This document shows, one piece after another, positions 24,088 through 33,700 of a stretch of DNA of 64,000 bases. The notes under the pieces are model-generated. The model saw nothing but the letters and a program-made list of their open reading frames with translations. It had not been told where the DNA came from and made no database searches. The DNA comes from Flammeovirgaceae bacterium UBA2366 (GTDB lineage: Bacteria > Bacteroidota > Bacteroidia > Cytophagales > Cyclobacteriaceae): assembly GCA_002344065.1 (NCBI GenBank), contig DDTK01000001.1, forward strand, positions 252,621 through 316,620, written 5' to 3'. Every line of letters begins with the position of its first letter. The stretch's first letter is position 1. The translations under genes were made by a program, and so were the position numbers.

Positions 24088-24909
24088 ATGCAGGATATTG
24101 ACATAGTCGACCTGAAAAGGATTTCGGAGCTTATTTACCAGAAGTACAACTACGACTTCCGGAACTATGCCATGTCATCGTTCAAGCGCAGGGTGCAGCG
24201 CATAATCGAGTTGAAGAAGCTTACTGTAGACGGCCTGATCAAAAGGCTGAATGACACTCCCTCTTTTATTAATGAGTTTCTGGATGAACTGACTGTAAAT
24301 GTTACGGAAATGTTCCGCGATCCCAGTTTCTGGCGAATTATGCGCGAAGAGATTATTCCAGCTATACTCCTGAATCACAAGCAATTCAAAATATGGCATG
24401 CGGGCTGTTCCTCCGGTGAAGAAGTTCTTTCCATGGCCATTCTGTTAAAGGAGATGGGCATTTTAAACAGCGTACAACTTTACGCCACCGACCTTGATGT
24501 AAATATTATGGAGCGGGCTAAAATGGCCACTTATCCCATTAAAAACATGGAATTGAATGAGAAGAACTACATCCGGTTTCAGGGAGCAGGTGCACTCAGC
24601 GACTACTATAAAGAAGAAAACGGTATGGCTGTTTTCAATAAAGACCTTCTGGCTAACGTAAACTTCAGAAAGCAAGATCTGGTGTTGGGTGAGCCCTTCA
24701 ATAAATTCGATTTGATATTGTGCCGTAACGTGATGATTTATTTTAACCAGACGCTTCAGAATGAAGTGCTGAAAAAATTTCACGAAAGCTTATTCAAATA
24801 CGGCTACCTCGCCATCGGATCAAAAGAATCACTGATCTGGTGCGACTATGCCAACCGGTTTATTGTGGTGAACAATGAAGAAAAAATTTATAAAAAGATA
24901 AAAGACTAG
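24088..24909 (+). CDS. CheR-type glutamate methyltransferase
   Basis: A 273-residue S-adenosylmethionine-dependent methyltransferase. The N-terminal helical domain (about 1-70) begins 'LKRISELIYQKYNYDF'. 'NVTEMFRDPSFW' is the hallmark CheR linker, 'IWHAGCSSGEEVLSMAILLKE' is the SAM loop, 'ATDLDVNIMERA' the second motif and 'DLILCRNVMIYFN' the fourth. CheR adds methyl groups to glutamates in chemoreceptor coiled coils. Here no receptor, CheA or CheW gene is nearby; instead it opens a run with CheB, GAF, PP2C, SiaB and SiaC genes, so the target is probably not a flagellar-type receptor. Confidence 0.9.
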   Translation: MQDIDIVDLKRISELIYQKYNYDFRNYAMSSFKRRVQRIIELKKLTVDGLIKRLNDTPSFINEFLDELTVNVTEMFRDPSFWRIMREEIIPAILLNHKQFKIWHAGCSSGEEVLSMAILLKEMGILNSVQLYATDLDVNIMERAKMATYPIKNMELNEKNYIRFQGAGALSDYYKEENGMAVFNKDLLANVNFRKQDLVLGEPFNKFDLILCRNVMIYFNQTLQNEVLKKFHESLFKYGYLAIGSKESLIWCDYANRFIVVNNEEKIYKKIKD

Positions 24910-24919
24910 GCTGATCCGG

Positions 24920-25513
24920 ATGAGCATGTTTACTTTAAATAACAGCTACAAAGCCGTTGTTATCGGTGGATCAGCCGGCAGTTTCCAGGGGGTTGTAAAA
25001 ATCCTCGCCCAACTGCCAAAAGGTTTTCCACTTCCGATAATCATGGCCCTGCACAGGCTCAAACACGTGCGCCATGGTTTTATTGAAGCGTTGTCATTAA
25101 AAAGTGTTGTGCCTGTGGTTGAACCAGATGATAAGGAGCCAATTAAAAAGGGTGGGGTTTACCTGGCACCGGCCAACTATCACTTGTCTGTTGAATTGGG
25201 AAATAACTTCTCCCTGTCAACCGAAGAAATGATGAACAATTCACGGCCAGCGATTGACATTACACTGGGCTCATGTGCCTATGTGTTTAAAGATAAGCTG
25301 ATTGGCATCTTACTGTCAGGAGCCAATCGCGATGGCGCCATGGGAATGAAATACATAAAAGATCGTGGCGGTCTTACCATCGTGCAGGATCCTTCAGAGT
25401 GCATGATTGAAACCATGCCGAAAGCTGCCATGGCACTAACCCCGGTTGATCATGTGTTGAAAGTTGATCAGATTGTTGAATTTTTTAAAGAATTAGATAA
25501 GCACTACCGATGA
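24920..25513 (+). CDS. CheB-type methylesterase domain without receiver
   Basis: A 197-residue protein consisting only of the CheB catalytic domain. The serine nucleophile is in 'VIGGSAGSFQGVVKIL', the histidine in 'MALHRLKHVRHGF' and the aspartate in 'LSGANRDGAMGM'; 'GGVYLAPANYHLSV' is also typical. CheB removes methyl groups from glutamyl esters. The usual N-terminal receiver domain is absent, so activity cannot be set by CheA phosphorylation in the classical way. It lies 10 bases after cheR and overlaps the next gene by four bases (ATGA), indicating one operon. Confidence 0.9.
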   Translation: MSMFTLNNSYKAVVIGGSAGSFQGVVKILAQLPKGFPLPIIMALHRLKHVRHGFIEALSLKSVVPVVEPDDKEPIKKGGVYLAPANYHLSVELGNNFSLSTEEMMNNSRPAIDITLGSCAYVFKDKLIGILLSGANRDGAMGMKYIKDRGGLTIVQDPSECMIETMPKAAMALTPVDHVLKVDQIVEFFKELDKHYR

Positions 25514-26271
25514 TGCAGTTATTTAAAGACCGGCTCCGAAGCAGCCATATATTAACAGCCCTGTTTTTTCTGGGTGTATTGGTCTCTGTCTATTTCCTGT
25601 ATAGAATCCCTTCAACACTATACCTCACCGATGGTTTCGCCAGACTGGCAACACCTTACATCGTTATTGCTATAACATTTGTGTTGGGGATTGTAGCGCT
25701 GGTATTTGCCCTGGAGTACAAAAAAGAACTTATCGTAATGCGCGACCGCATAGTTTCATCGCGCGATGAAGCTGAAGCGAAACAATCCTCTCAAGCCGCA
25801 TCATTCAACATCGGGTTAATTCAAACGGCACTTAAAAATGCAAAATCCACTAACGATATTTTCCATCAAGGACTTCAGGCTATTGGCAAAGTATTGCAAG
25901 TTGGCCAGGGAGCCATTTACCAGGTGGCAAAGAAGAATGACCAATCAACAGTAAATTTTATTGATGGCTACGCATTCACCCTGGAAGAAGGCAAAACCAT
26001 TCAATTCGATTTAGGTGATGGATTGATCGGACAGGTGGCGGCTGATGGAAAAATCATGCATATCGATGAAGTACCGGAGGGGTACATCAATATCATTTCA
26101 GGATTAGGAAGTTCATCTCCAAGGTATTTGCTCATTGTTCCTGTAAAAAAGGAAAACGATGTGTTGGGTGTAATTGAACTGGCCTCTTTTTCATCTTTCG
26201 ACAGTGCCCGGCAGAAATTTGCTGAGCAGGCCGCACAGCTATTGGCCGATAAATTAAGTTCTAAAAATTAA
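25510..26271 (+). CDS. Membrane-anchored GAF-domain protein
   Basis: A 253-residue protein. Two hydrophobic helices lie at about 13-33 and 46-67, followed by a short helix ('LIVMRDRIVSSRDEAEAKQSS') and a GAF domain at about 95-250 ('VGQGAIYQVAKKND', 'GLIGQVAADGKIMHIDEVP', 'YLLIVPVKKENDVLGVIELASF'). The GAF is close in pattern to the one in the next gene's product. It may be a small-molecule sensor or a partner of that sensor phosphatase. Its start overlaps cheB and the next gene begins 14 bases downstream. Confidence 0.8.
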   Translation: MMQLFKDRLRSSHILTALFFLGVLVSVYFLYRIPSTLYLTDGFARLATPYIVIAITFVLGIVALVFALEYKKELIVMRDRIVSSRDEAEAKQSSQAASFNIGLIQTALKNAKSTNDIFHQGLQAIGKVLQVGQGAIYQVAKKNDQSTVNFIDGYAFTLEEGKTIQFDLGDGLIGQVAADGKIMHIDEVPEGYINIISGLGSSSPRYLLIVPVKKENDVLGVIELASFSSFDSARQKFAEQAAQLLADKLSSKN

Positions 26272-26285
26272 GCGGGAATCAGATT

Positions 26286-29200
26286 ATGTATAAACTGTAT
26301 AAAGATCTTGACATAACCTCAAAAATAACGATCCTCGTTCTCATTCTGTCGATTGTTGCTGTGGGGGGAATTAGTCTGTTCACATTCGACTTCAATAAGA
26401 AAGCCACCAGCGAAAAATACATATATAGCTTGAATGCTATTACAGAAACCCGTGCCCATCATATTAATCTCTTTTTTGAAACCACGTCAAAAGCAATAAC
26501 TACCATACAAGGTGGTATCGACAATGCCTCATTAGGCGACTACCTGACTACACAGAAAAATGTTTACGGGTTTTCACAACTCTACTTGCTTTCTGAAAAC
26601 GGATCAATACTGGAAACAACGGATGAATCATTAGAAAGTCGCATGTTCCAGGATCCGGATGGTACCAGTTTTTCCAATGGTTCACGTGGCGTTCATTTCA
26701 GCACCGTATTCAAAAATGAAGGGGATTATTTTCTCTATGTATTCGCTCCGGCCACCACCTCCGCTGGTGATGGGTTGCTGGTGGGTAAAGTAATTCTAAA
26801 CGCTGTATTTACTCCTTTAACCAACTATACAGGACTTGGTAATACCGGTGAAGTTATACTTGGTCGTAAAGATGAAGCCAACAAAAAAATTCTATTGGTA
26901 AGTCCGCTCCGCGCAGAGCCAGATGCTGCCATTAAATTATTCAACCTTTCCGATAAACAAGTTGCTGCATTCAGCAGTGCCCTTGAAGGTAAGCAAGGAA
27001 ATGCAGAGGGTATAGATTATCGTAATGCCGAGGTGTTTCAGGTTTGGCAAAAACTAAATCAACCGGGTTGGGTGCTTATTGGTAAAATGGATATCCGTGA
27101 GGCTTCGGGAGATGCAGTTGAGCTTACAGAGGTATTTTTGACGATCGGGCTATGCGTAATTCTGCTTGCCATTGGTGCCAGCATACTTTACTCACGCACC
27201 TTGCTACGCCCTATCAATACCATGACCACAGCGCTGGAAATGATATCGCAAGGAATTCTTCCTGAGAAAATTGATGACGATCACCGGGATGAGTTTGGGG
27301 GCATGGCCGTAAAAATTAATAAACTCACACAATCCTTGAGAAAAAATGCCGACTTCGCACAACGCATTGGGGAGGGTAAGTTCGATACGGAATTCACACC
27401 AGCCGGTGAAAATGACTTACTCGGCATGTCGTTGTTGAACATGCGCAAAAACCTGGTCGATAACGAGCGCAGAGATACAGAACGCAATTGGATTGTTCGA
27501 GGTGTGGCCGAGATCAGTGAAATGCTAAGGCTTCATGATTCCATCGACTCGCTAAGCGATGACGTGGTAAAATTTATTCTCGACAAGATTGGAGCAGTGC
27601 AGGGAGCGTTTTATGTAGTAGATGACGAAGGCAGGGAGCCCATCATTGAAATGCGTGCCAGCTTTGCTTACGGAAGAAAAAAATACCTTCAGCCTAAATT
27701 CAAATTTGCCGAAGGTTTGGTGGGCCAGGCCGCGATAGAAAAAGATACCATTCTGCGCACCGAAATACCGGATGATTATGTAACCCTTACCTCGGGCATT
27801 TTAGGCGACCAGCGCCCAACGTGTATTCTTATCGTTCCGTTGATTACCAACGAAGAAGTTTATGGCGTATTGGAGTATGCTGCACTCAAAAGGTTTGATC
27901 CTTCACAAGTAAAATTTGTTCAGGAATTAAGTTTAATACTTGCACGCACCATCTTCAACATTAAGGTAAACGAGCGCACGCGCAAACTACTGGAAGAATC
28001 GCAAGCCATGAGTGTTGAGCTGCAGGAAAAGCAAGAAGTGTTACGACAGAATGCGGAAGAAATGCAAGCCACCCAAGAAGAGTTGGAGCGTACCAATACA
28101 GAACTTGAGCATCAGGTTGAAGAAGTAAATCGTACACAAAAGCGGATGCAGTTACTTCTTGAGAATGCATCTGAGGTTATTACCATTTACGAAGAGGATG
28201 AAACAATCCGCTACATCTCCCCTTCTGTTGAAACCATTTTAGGATACGGGCAGAAAGAAATGATCGGCCATAATGACTTTGAAAAGGTTCATGCCGATTA
28301 TAAAGATGTATACCTCGGCCTGTTTGAGCGGATGAAAGAAAATCCGGATGAAAAAGTAACGGTACAATACGAATACAAAACCAAAGATGGAAGTTACATC
28401 TGGATTGAGGCCACCGGAACAAACTTTATGTCGAACCCGGCAATTCATGGCTACATCCTGAATGCCCGTGATATCACTGAAAAAAGAAGAGCTGAATTGG
28501 AGCAACGCATGCGCAGTAAAATGCAGGCGTTATCAGAAAACTCACCTGATCTTATTACACGTTTGGAGGGCGAGGCTATTTCGTATATCAACCCGGTTAT
28601 TGAATCCTATACCGGAAAACGTCCCGCTGATTACCTCAATAAAAAATTCCGCGAAGCTGAACTGGACAATTCTATTCTTGAAGGCTGGTTAAGCATTGTT
28701 GAGCAGGTTAATGCCTCCAATGAAACTGTAGCTACAGAAATGGATTTCCCTTCGGAGTTAGGTAAGCGGGTAATGCAGGTCAATGCCATTCCGGAATTTG
28801 ATGAGTCTAACAAACTTGAATCGGTGCTGGTGGTATCACACGATATTACCGAGCGTAAACTGATTGAACTTGAAATTCAGAATAAGAACAAGAAGATAAC
28901 AGAAAGTATAAATTACGCCAAGCGTATTCAAACGGCTATACTTCCGAACTCACGCGTTATTAACAAAACACTACCCGACTCATTTATATTATACAAACCA
29001 CGTGATGTAGTAAGTGGTGACTTCCCTTGGTATATGCAGGTGAAGAACGACATCTACATTGCTGCGGTAGATTGTACAGGTCATGGTGTTCCGGGTGCTC
29101 TCTTATCGCTGATTGGCTACTTCCTGCTTAACGATATTGTTCGGAGCCGTAAGGTTACTGACCCCGGAGTTATTCTTGATTTACTGGACGAAGGTGTAAC

Positions 29201-29645
29201 CAAAACCCTCCGTCAGGATGAAGATGCATCCACCAAAGATGGAATGGACATAGCCCTTTGTAAAGTAAATATGGACAGCCGCGAAGTGGAATATGCCGGA
29301 GCCCACCGTCCGTTATACATTATGCGCAATGGTGTAATGGAGGAAATCAAGGGTAATAAATTCCCTATAGGCGGGGGTATTTTCAAGAACCAGACTAATT
29401 TCACCAACACAAAACTCACCCTTAAAAAAGGCGACTCTATATACTTCAGTTCCGATGGATACCCCGATCAGTTCGGAGGCCCGGAGGGACGTAAGTTTGG
29501 ACCTAAGCGGGTGCGCGAAATCATTGAACAAGTGCACAAATTACCCATGCCTGAGGCCGGAAAAACATTCGAACAAGAGTGGGAAGGCTGGCGTGGTGAG
29601 ACCAAGCAGACAGACGATGTACTGCTCATAGGCATAAAGTTTTAA
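26286..29645 (+). CDS. Sensor protein phosphatase: sensor-HAMP-GAF-coiled coil-PAS-PAS-PP2C (SiaA/RsbU-like)
   Basis: A 1119-residue inner-membrane protein. In order: transmembrane helix about 14-34; extracytoplasmic sensor region about 40-275 (cache-like); second transmembrane helix about 283-303; HAMP about 303-355; GAF about 400-560; a Glu/Gln-rich coiled coil about 561-620; PAS about 620-735; PAS about 735-855; SpoIIE-type PP2C phosphatase about 870-1119. PP2C metal-binding motifs are visible ('VVSGDFPW', 'VDCTGHGVPGALLS', 'DGMDIALC', 'TDDVLLIGIK'). It should dephosphorylate a serine or threonine phosphoprotein, most likely the SiaC-type protein encoded two genes downstream. The Pro in 'SGDFPW' replaces the Tyr usual at this place. 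Confidence 0.9.
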   Translation: MYKLYKDLDITSKITILVLILSIVAVGGISLFTFDFNKKATSEKYIYSLNAITETRAHHINLFFETTSKAITTIQGGIDNASLGDYLTTQKNVYGFSQLYLLSENGSILETTDESLESRMFQDPDGTSFSNGSRGVHFSTVFKNEGDYFLYVFAPATTSAGDGLLVGKVILNAVFTPLTNYTGLGNTGEVILGRKDEANKKILLVSPLRAEPDAAIKLFNLSDKQVAAFSSALEGKQGNAEGIDYRNAEVFQVWQKLNQPGWVLIGKMDIREASGDAVELTEVFLTIGLCVILLAIGASILYSRTLLRPINTMTTALEMISQGILPEKIDDDHRDEFGGMAVKINKLTQSLRKNADFAQRIGEGKFDTEFTPAGENDLLGMSLLNMRKNLVDNERRDTERNWIVRGVAEISEMLRLHDSIDSLSDDVVKFILDKIGAVQGAFYVVDDEGREPIIEMRASFAYGRKKYLQPKFKFAEGLVGQAAIEKDTILRTEIPDDYVTLTSGILGDQRPTCILIVPLITNEEVYGVLEYAALKRFDPSQVKFVQELSLILARTIFNIKVNERTRKLLEESQAMSVELQEKQEVLRQNAEEMQATQEELERTNTELEHQVEEVNRTQKRMQLLLENASEVITIYEEDETIRYISPSVETILGYGQKEMIGHNDFEKVHADYKDVYLGLFERMKENPDEKVTVQYEYKTKDGSYIWIEATGTNFMSNPAIHGYILNARDITEKRRAELEQRMRSKMQALSENSPDLITRLEGEAISYINPVIESYTGKRPADYLNKKFREAELDNSILEGWLSIVEQVNASNETVATEMDFPSELGKRVMQVNAIPEFDESNKLESVLVVSHDITERKLIELEIQNKNKKITESINYAKRIQTAILPNSRVINKTLPDSFILYKPRDVVSGDFPWYMQVKNDIYIAAVDCTGHGVPGALLSLIGYFLLNDIVRSRKVTDPGVILDLLDEGVTKTLRQDEDASTKDGMDIALCKVNMDSREVEYAGAHRPLYIMRNGVMEEIKGNKFPIGGGIFKNQTNFTNTKLTLKKGDSIYFSSDGYPDQFGGPEGRKFGPKRVREIIEQVHKLPMPEAGKTFEQEWEGWRGETKQTDDVLLIGIKF

Positions 29646-29736
29646 CAGATGTATGAAAAACACTCATTTAGAGCTATTTAAATCATGATATTGACCCAAA
29701 TCTTAATAAATTCGAAACCCAAATTATAACAGCGAC

Positions 29737-30285
29737 ATGAACTTCATTTACGAACTGCACCGAACCATGATGTCAGAAAAACTGATTCTGGTGTACCAGG
29801 GCGATTTCACCCAGGAAACAACAAAGTCTATTCTGACGATGGCGGAGCGGAACCTTGACTCTTCCGGTGAGGGATCAAGCACCAAACGCAAGGTGTTTAA
29901 TGTGATGGTTGAGGCCCTGCAAAACATCGTAAAGCACAGCGATGAACTGGTTGACGGTGAAACCCGCAGCCACGCAGCCATCTTTCTTATCGGAAAGCAA
30001 GCCAACCGTTACTCCATAATGTCGGGTAACCCTATCCGCAAGGAAAATATTGCCAAGCTGGAGAAGAAACTGGAGCATATTAACGGGTTGGACAAGGATG
30101 GTTTGAAAGATCTCTACAAGGAGATTATAAAGAACACAACCATCTCCGAAAAAGGAGGCGCCAGTTTAGGCTTTGTTGATATGGCGCGGAAATCAGGTGA
30201 AAAACTTGAATTCTCATTTCCGGAGATGAATTCGGAATACTGCTTCTTCTGCCTGAAGGTTAACGTGCCACGAGGAGAGGAATAA
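29737..30285 (+). CDS. SiaB-family protein kinase (DUF6272)
   Basis: A 182-residue GHKL-type protein. The ATP-binding N-box is 'NVMVEALQNIVKHSDE' (Glu59 and Asn63) and the glycine-rich lid region is 'EKGGASLGFVDMARKSG'. SiaB in Pseudomonas aeruginosa phosphorylates SiaC and opposes the PP2C phosphatase SiaA. Here the phosphatase gene is immediately upstream (91-base gap) and the SiaC gene immediately downstream, the same order of roles. Length fits the family. An inner methionine at 29767 is a possible alternative start. Confidence 0.85.
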   Translation: MNFIYELHRTMMSEKLILVYQGDFTQETTKSILTMAERNLDSSGEGSSTKRKVFNVMVEALQNIVKHSDELVDGETRSHAAIFLIGKQANRYSIMSGNPIRKENIAKLEKKLEHINGLDKDGLKDLYKEIIKNTTISEKGGASLGFVDMARKSGEKLEFSFPEMNSEYCFFCLKVNVPRGEE

Positions 30286-30323
30286 TATTGATTAAAAACA
30301 CTAACAGATAACTGACTATCACC

Positions 30324-30686
30324 ATGGAAATTTTAAATTTAGAAGGAGCTGAGGATACCCCAAAAATTATTCTTGATAAGAAAAATGGAATATTTGAAAT
30401 CTCCGGCCGCTCATTGCCCGAAGATTCTGCCGAATTTTATCGCCCCATTTTAGAATGGATTGGCAACTACAGTGGAGACCCTAACCCATCAACTGAATTC
30501 GTTTTTAAACTGGAATACTTTAATACCGCATCATCGAAATTAATCCTGGATGTGCTTTCCGCCCTGGAAGATATCAAGGGCATGAAAATTATGTGGTACT
30601 ATCACGAAGACGATGAAGATATGGAAGAAGCCGGCCAGGAATTTTCTGAACTGGTTGAAATTCCTTTCGAGTTCAAAACGTACTGA
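30324..30686 (+). CDS. SiaC-family regulatory phosphoprotein (DUF1987)
   Basis: A 120-residue small globular protein. The signature 'FKLEYFNTASSKLILDVLSALEDI' (read in two overlapping pieces) places Thr68 at the position that is phosphorylated by SiaB in Pseudomonas SiaC. Unphosphorylated SiaC activates the diguanylate cyclase SiaD there; no GGDEF protein is encoded in this window, so the output partner here is different or unlinked. An acidic run ('YYHEDDEDMEEAGQE') lies in the C-terminal third. A terminator follows directly. Confidence 0.9.
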   Translation: MEILNLEGAEDTPKIILDKKNGIFEISGRSLPEDSAEFYRPILEWIGNYSGDPNPSTEFVFKLEYFNTASSKLILDVLSALEDIKGMKIMWYYHEDDEDMEEAGQEFSELVEIPFEFKTY

Positions 30687-30706
30687 TCTCGAAACAGTAT
30701 GAATTG

Positions 30707-30757
30707 CTGTCGGTTATCTGTATTATGCATGAGCAAAAACGGATAACCGATATTTTT
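30707..30757 (+). terminator. Intrinsic terminator after the SiaC-type gene
   Basis: A 9-bp perfect stem, extended by about three further pairs with one mismatch on each side (30710-30718 with 30742-30750), followed by TATTTTTT. It separates the CheR-SiaC operon from the ABC transporter gene 20 bases downstream. Confidence 0.75.
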
Positions 30758-30769
30758 TAATCCTGAACC

Positions 30770-33700
30770 ATGAGTGAAGAAATACTCAAAGCGCTAACAC
30801 AACTTTTTGCGATCATCACCAAGCAAGACGGTGGTGTTTCTGCCAACGAGCGTCAATACGTTATTAACTTCTTCCAGACAGAACTTGACCAGGACACGAT
30901 AAAGGAATACCTGGCGCAGTATGACGAACAGTCTGGCTACGGTAAAACCGGTGATGAGGCTGGCAAAAAACTTACCTCCGTAAAAGAGTCAGTTCGGGTA
31001 TTGGGAATCTGTAAAAAGATCAACAAAACCCTTACTCAAAAACAAAAAATTGTTGTGCTTATCAAATTATTGGAGCTTGTTGCTATCGACAAGAACTTCT
31101 CGGCACAACGTATGGAAATCATCAACACCGTATCCACGGTGTTCAATATTGAAAAGGAAGAATATGATTTAATTGAGAGCTTTATCACTACAGAAGATCC
31201 AGGAACACTTCAGTTCAAGGATATTTTGCTGGCAAATAATAAAGAAGCGGCCGAAGCCGGTAAAAGCCACAAGCATATTCACGCCCACCTGGAAGGTAAC
31301 CTGGTATTCCTTCGTATTCGCAGTGTGGATATGTACTACACCAAATATGTAGGCGAAGAGTCTAACATGCTCAACGGGTTTATTATGCAACCCAATCGGG
31401 CGTATCTGTTCTCGCACGGCAGCACTATCAAAACACAAGCGGGTGATGCCTTGTACTATAGTGATCTGGTAGCTGACTTCAACGATGAAATCAAGACCAC
31501 CAAGCTTTCATTTAATGCGCGGGTTGATGTCTTGCAATTCCCCAACGGAGCCATTGGCCTACGCGATGTAGTGGTCTCGGAAGGCCCCGGAAAACTTATT
31601 GGCATTATGGGTGCCAGTGGTGCCGGAAAAACAACACTGCTTAATGTGTTGGCGGGTCTGGTCCCTCCCACGAAAGGTAAAATCCTCATCAACGGATTTG
31701 ATATTTATGAGGAGAAAGAAAAGATACACGGTGTTATCGGCTATGTATCGCAGGACGATCTGCTGATTGAAGAATTGACTGTTTACCAAAACCTGTATTA
31801 CAACGCCAAGTTGTGCTTTGCTCATTTCACCGAAGAGCAAATTCAACAACGCGTTATGGAGGTGCTGGAGAATCTTGGCCTCGACCAGCGCAAAGATCTT
31901 AAAGTTGGTAACCCCTTGGAAAAAACCATCAGCGGTGGCCAGCGCAAGAGACTCAATATTGCTTTAGAGCTAATCCGTGAGCCGGCTATTCTTTTCCTGG
32001 ATGAGCCTACATCCGGATTGTCTTCTCGCGACTCAGAAAACGTAATCGACTTACTCAAAGAACTTTCCTTAAAAGGCAAGTTGATTTTTGTGGTGATTCA
32101 CCAACCATCATCCGACATCTACAAGATGTTCGATAAGATGATCATCATGGATACGGGCGGATACCCTGCCTACTACGGGCCTCCGGTAGAAGCGGTAACC
32201 TACTTCAAACGTTCTACCCTGCAAGTGGATAGCAATCGCGGACAGTGCGAAACCTGCGGTAATGTAAACCCCGAGCAGATCTTCAACATCATTGAAGCCA
32301 AGGTAGTTGATGAATACGGTCAGCCAACAAACAAGAGGAAGATCACTCCTGTTCAGTGGCACGATTGGTTCAAAGAGCGCTTTCGGTTAGCCAAAGTCGA
32401 AGATGTTAAAGAGGAACCTCCGGGCTCGTTAAACATACCTGCCAAAATCAAGCAATCCTTCATCTTTGCTACACGCGATACGCTTTCCAAACTCAGCAAT
32501 AAACAATACCTGCTTATTAATTTGTTGGAGGCTCCGCTTCTTGCGTTTATCCTGGCCATTATCATTAAGTATAAAAGTGCACCAGGCGGAAAAGAATACA
32601 TGTTTCGTTTTAACGATAACTTCCCTGCGTTTATACTCATGAGCATTATTGTAGCCCTCTTTATGGGGCTTACCGTAAGTGCCGAAGAAATTATACGCGA
32701 CCGGAAAATTCTAAAACGTGAATCGTTTCTGAACTTAAGCTGGAACAGCTACCTGGTTTCTAAGGTGAGCATATTGTTTACTTTATCCGCCATTCAAACA
32801 CTAATGTTTGTTCTGGTGGGTCACCTTATGCTGGAGATTGAGTGGAGAATGATTGTGCCTTTTTGGTTTGCCCTCTTCACCGTTTCGTGCATGACCAATG
32901 TTCTGGGGCTTAACATATCATCCGCCTTCAACTCTGCCGTTACAGTGTATGTTATGATTCCGCTGCTGCTGATCCCTCAAATGATTTTGAGCGGCTTACT
33001 TTTCCGATTTGACAAGCTTAATGATCTTATCAGCACGAAAGGTAAAGTACCCTTAGTGGCAGACTTTATGGCGTCTCGCTGGGCCTTTGAAGCGTTGGCA
33101 GTATACCAGTTTAAAAATAATTCGTATGAAAAGCCATTCTACGATTACGAGAAATTTGAATCACAGGCTGATTTCAGATCATCGTTTCTGGTGGATGAAC
33201 TTGAGAAAAAGAGAAAATTTATCAATGAGAATATCCTGTCAAAGGATGATTCCATTAAGCAAATTATTAGGACAGACTTAGAGATTATCCGTAAGAGCCT
33301 GAAAGATGACTACTTCAAAAGAGGGTTGGAGAACATGGATATGGAAAACCCCTGGACCGTAGGTAAGTACACCACAGAATTTGACCGGCAACTGGAAGAA
33401 TTTCTTTTAGCCTACAAGCGCTTCTATCAGGATATTTATAACAAAACGGTGGCCGCACGCGAGCAGTTGATTTACAAAATGGAAAATGACAAAAATGCTC
33501 CTTACAATCTCAACGATTACAAAAACCGATATTATAATGAAAGCCTGGCCGATTTGGTAAAAAATGTCTCAACGAAAAACAGGATACTGGAATACAAAGG
33601 AGAATTAATTCAACAAATTAATCCTATATTTCTTGAACCTAAAAATACCGGGGCATTGAATTACAGAGCACATTTTTTTGCACCAACCAAGAATCTGTTT

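Noticed and set aside
24088..25513. CheR/CheB as part of a flagellar or gliding chemotaxis cluster
   Set aside because: CheA, CheW, CheY and receptor genes are absent; the genes run into GAF, PP2C, SiaB and SiaC genes instead.
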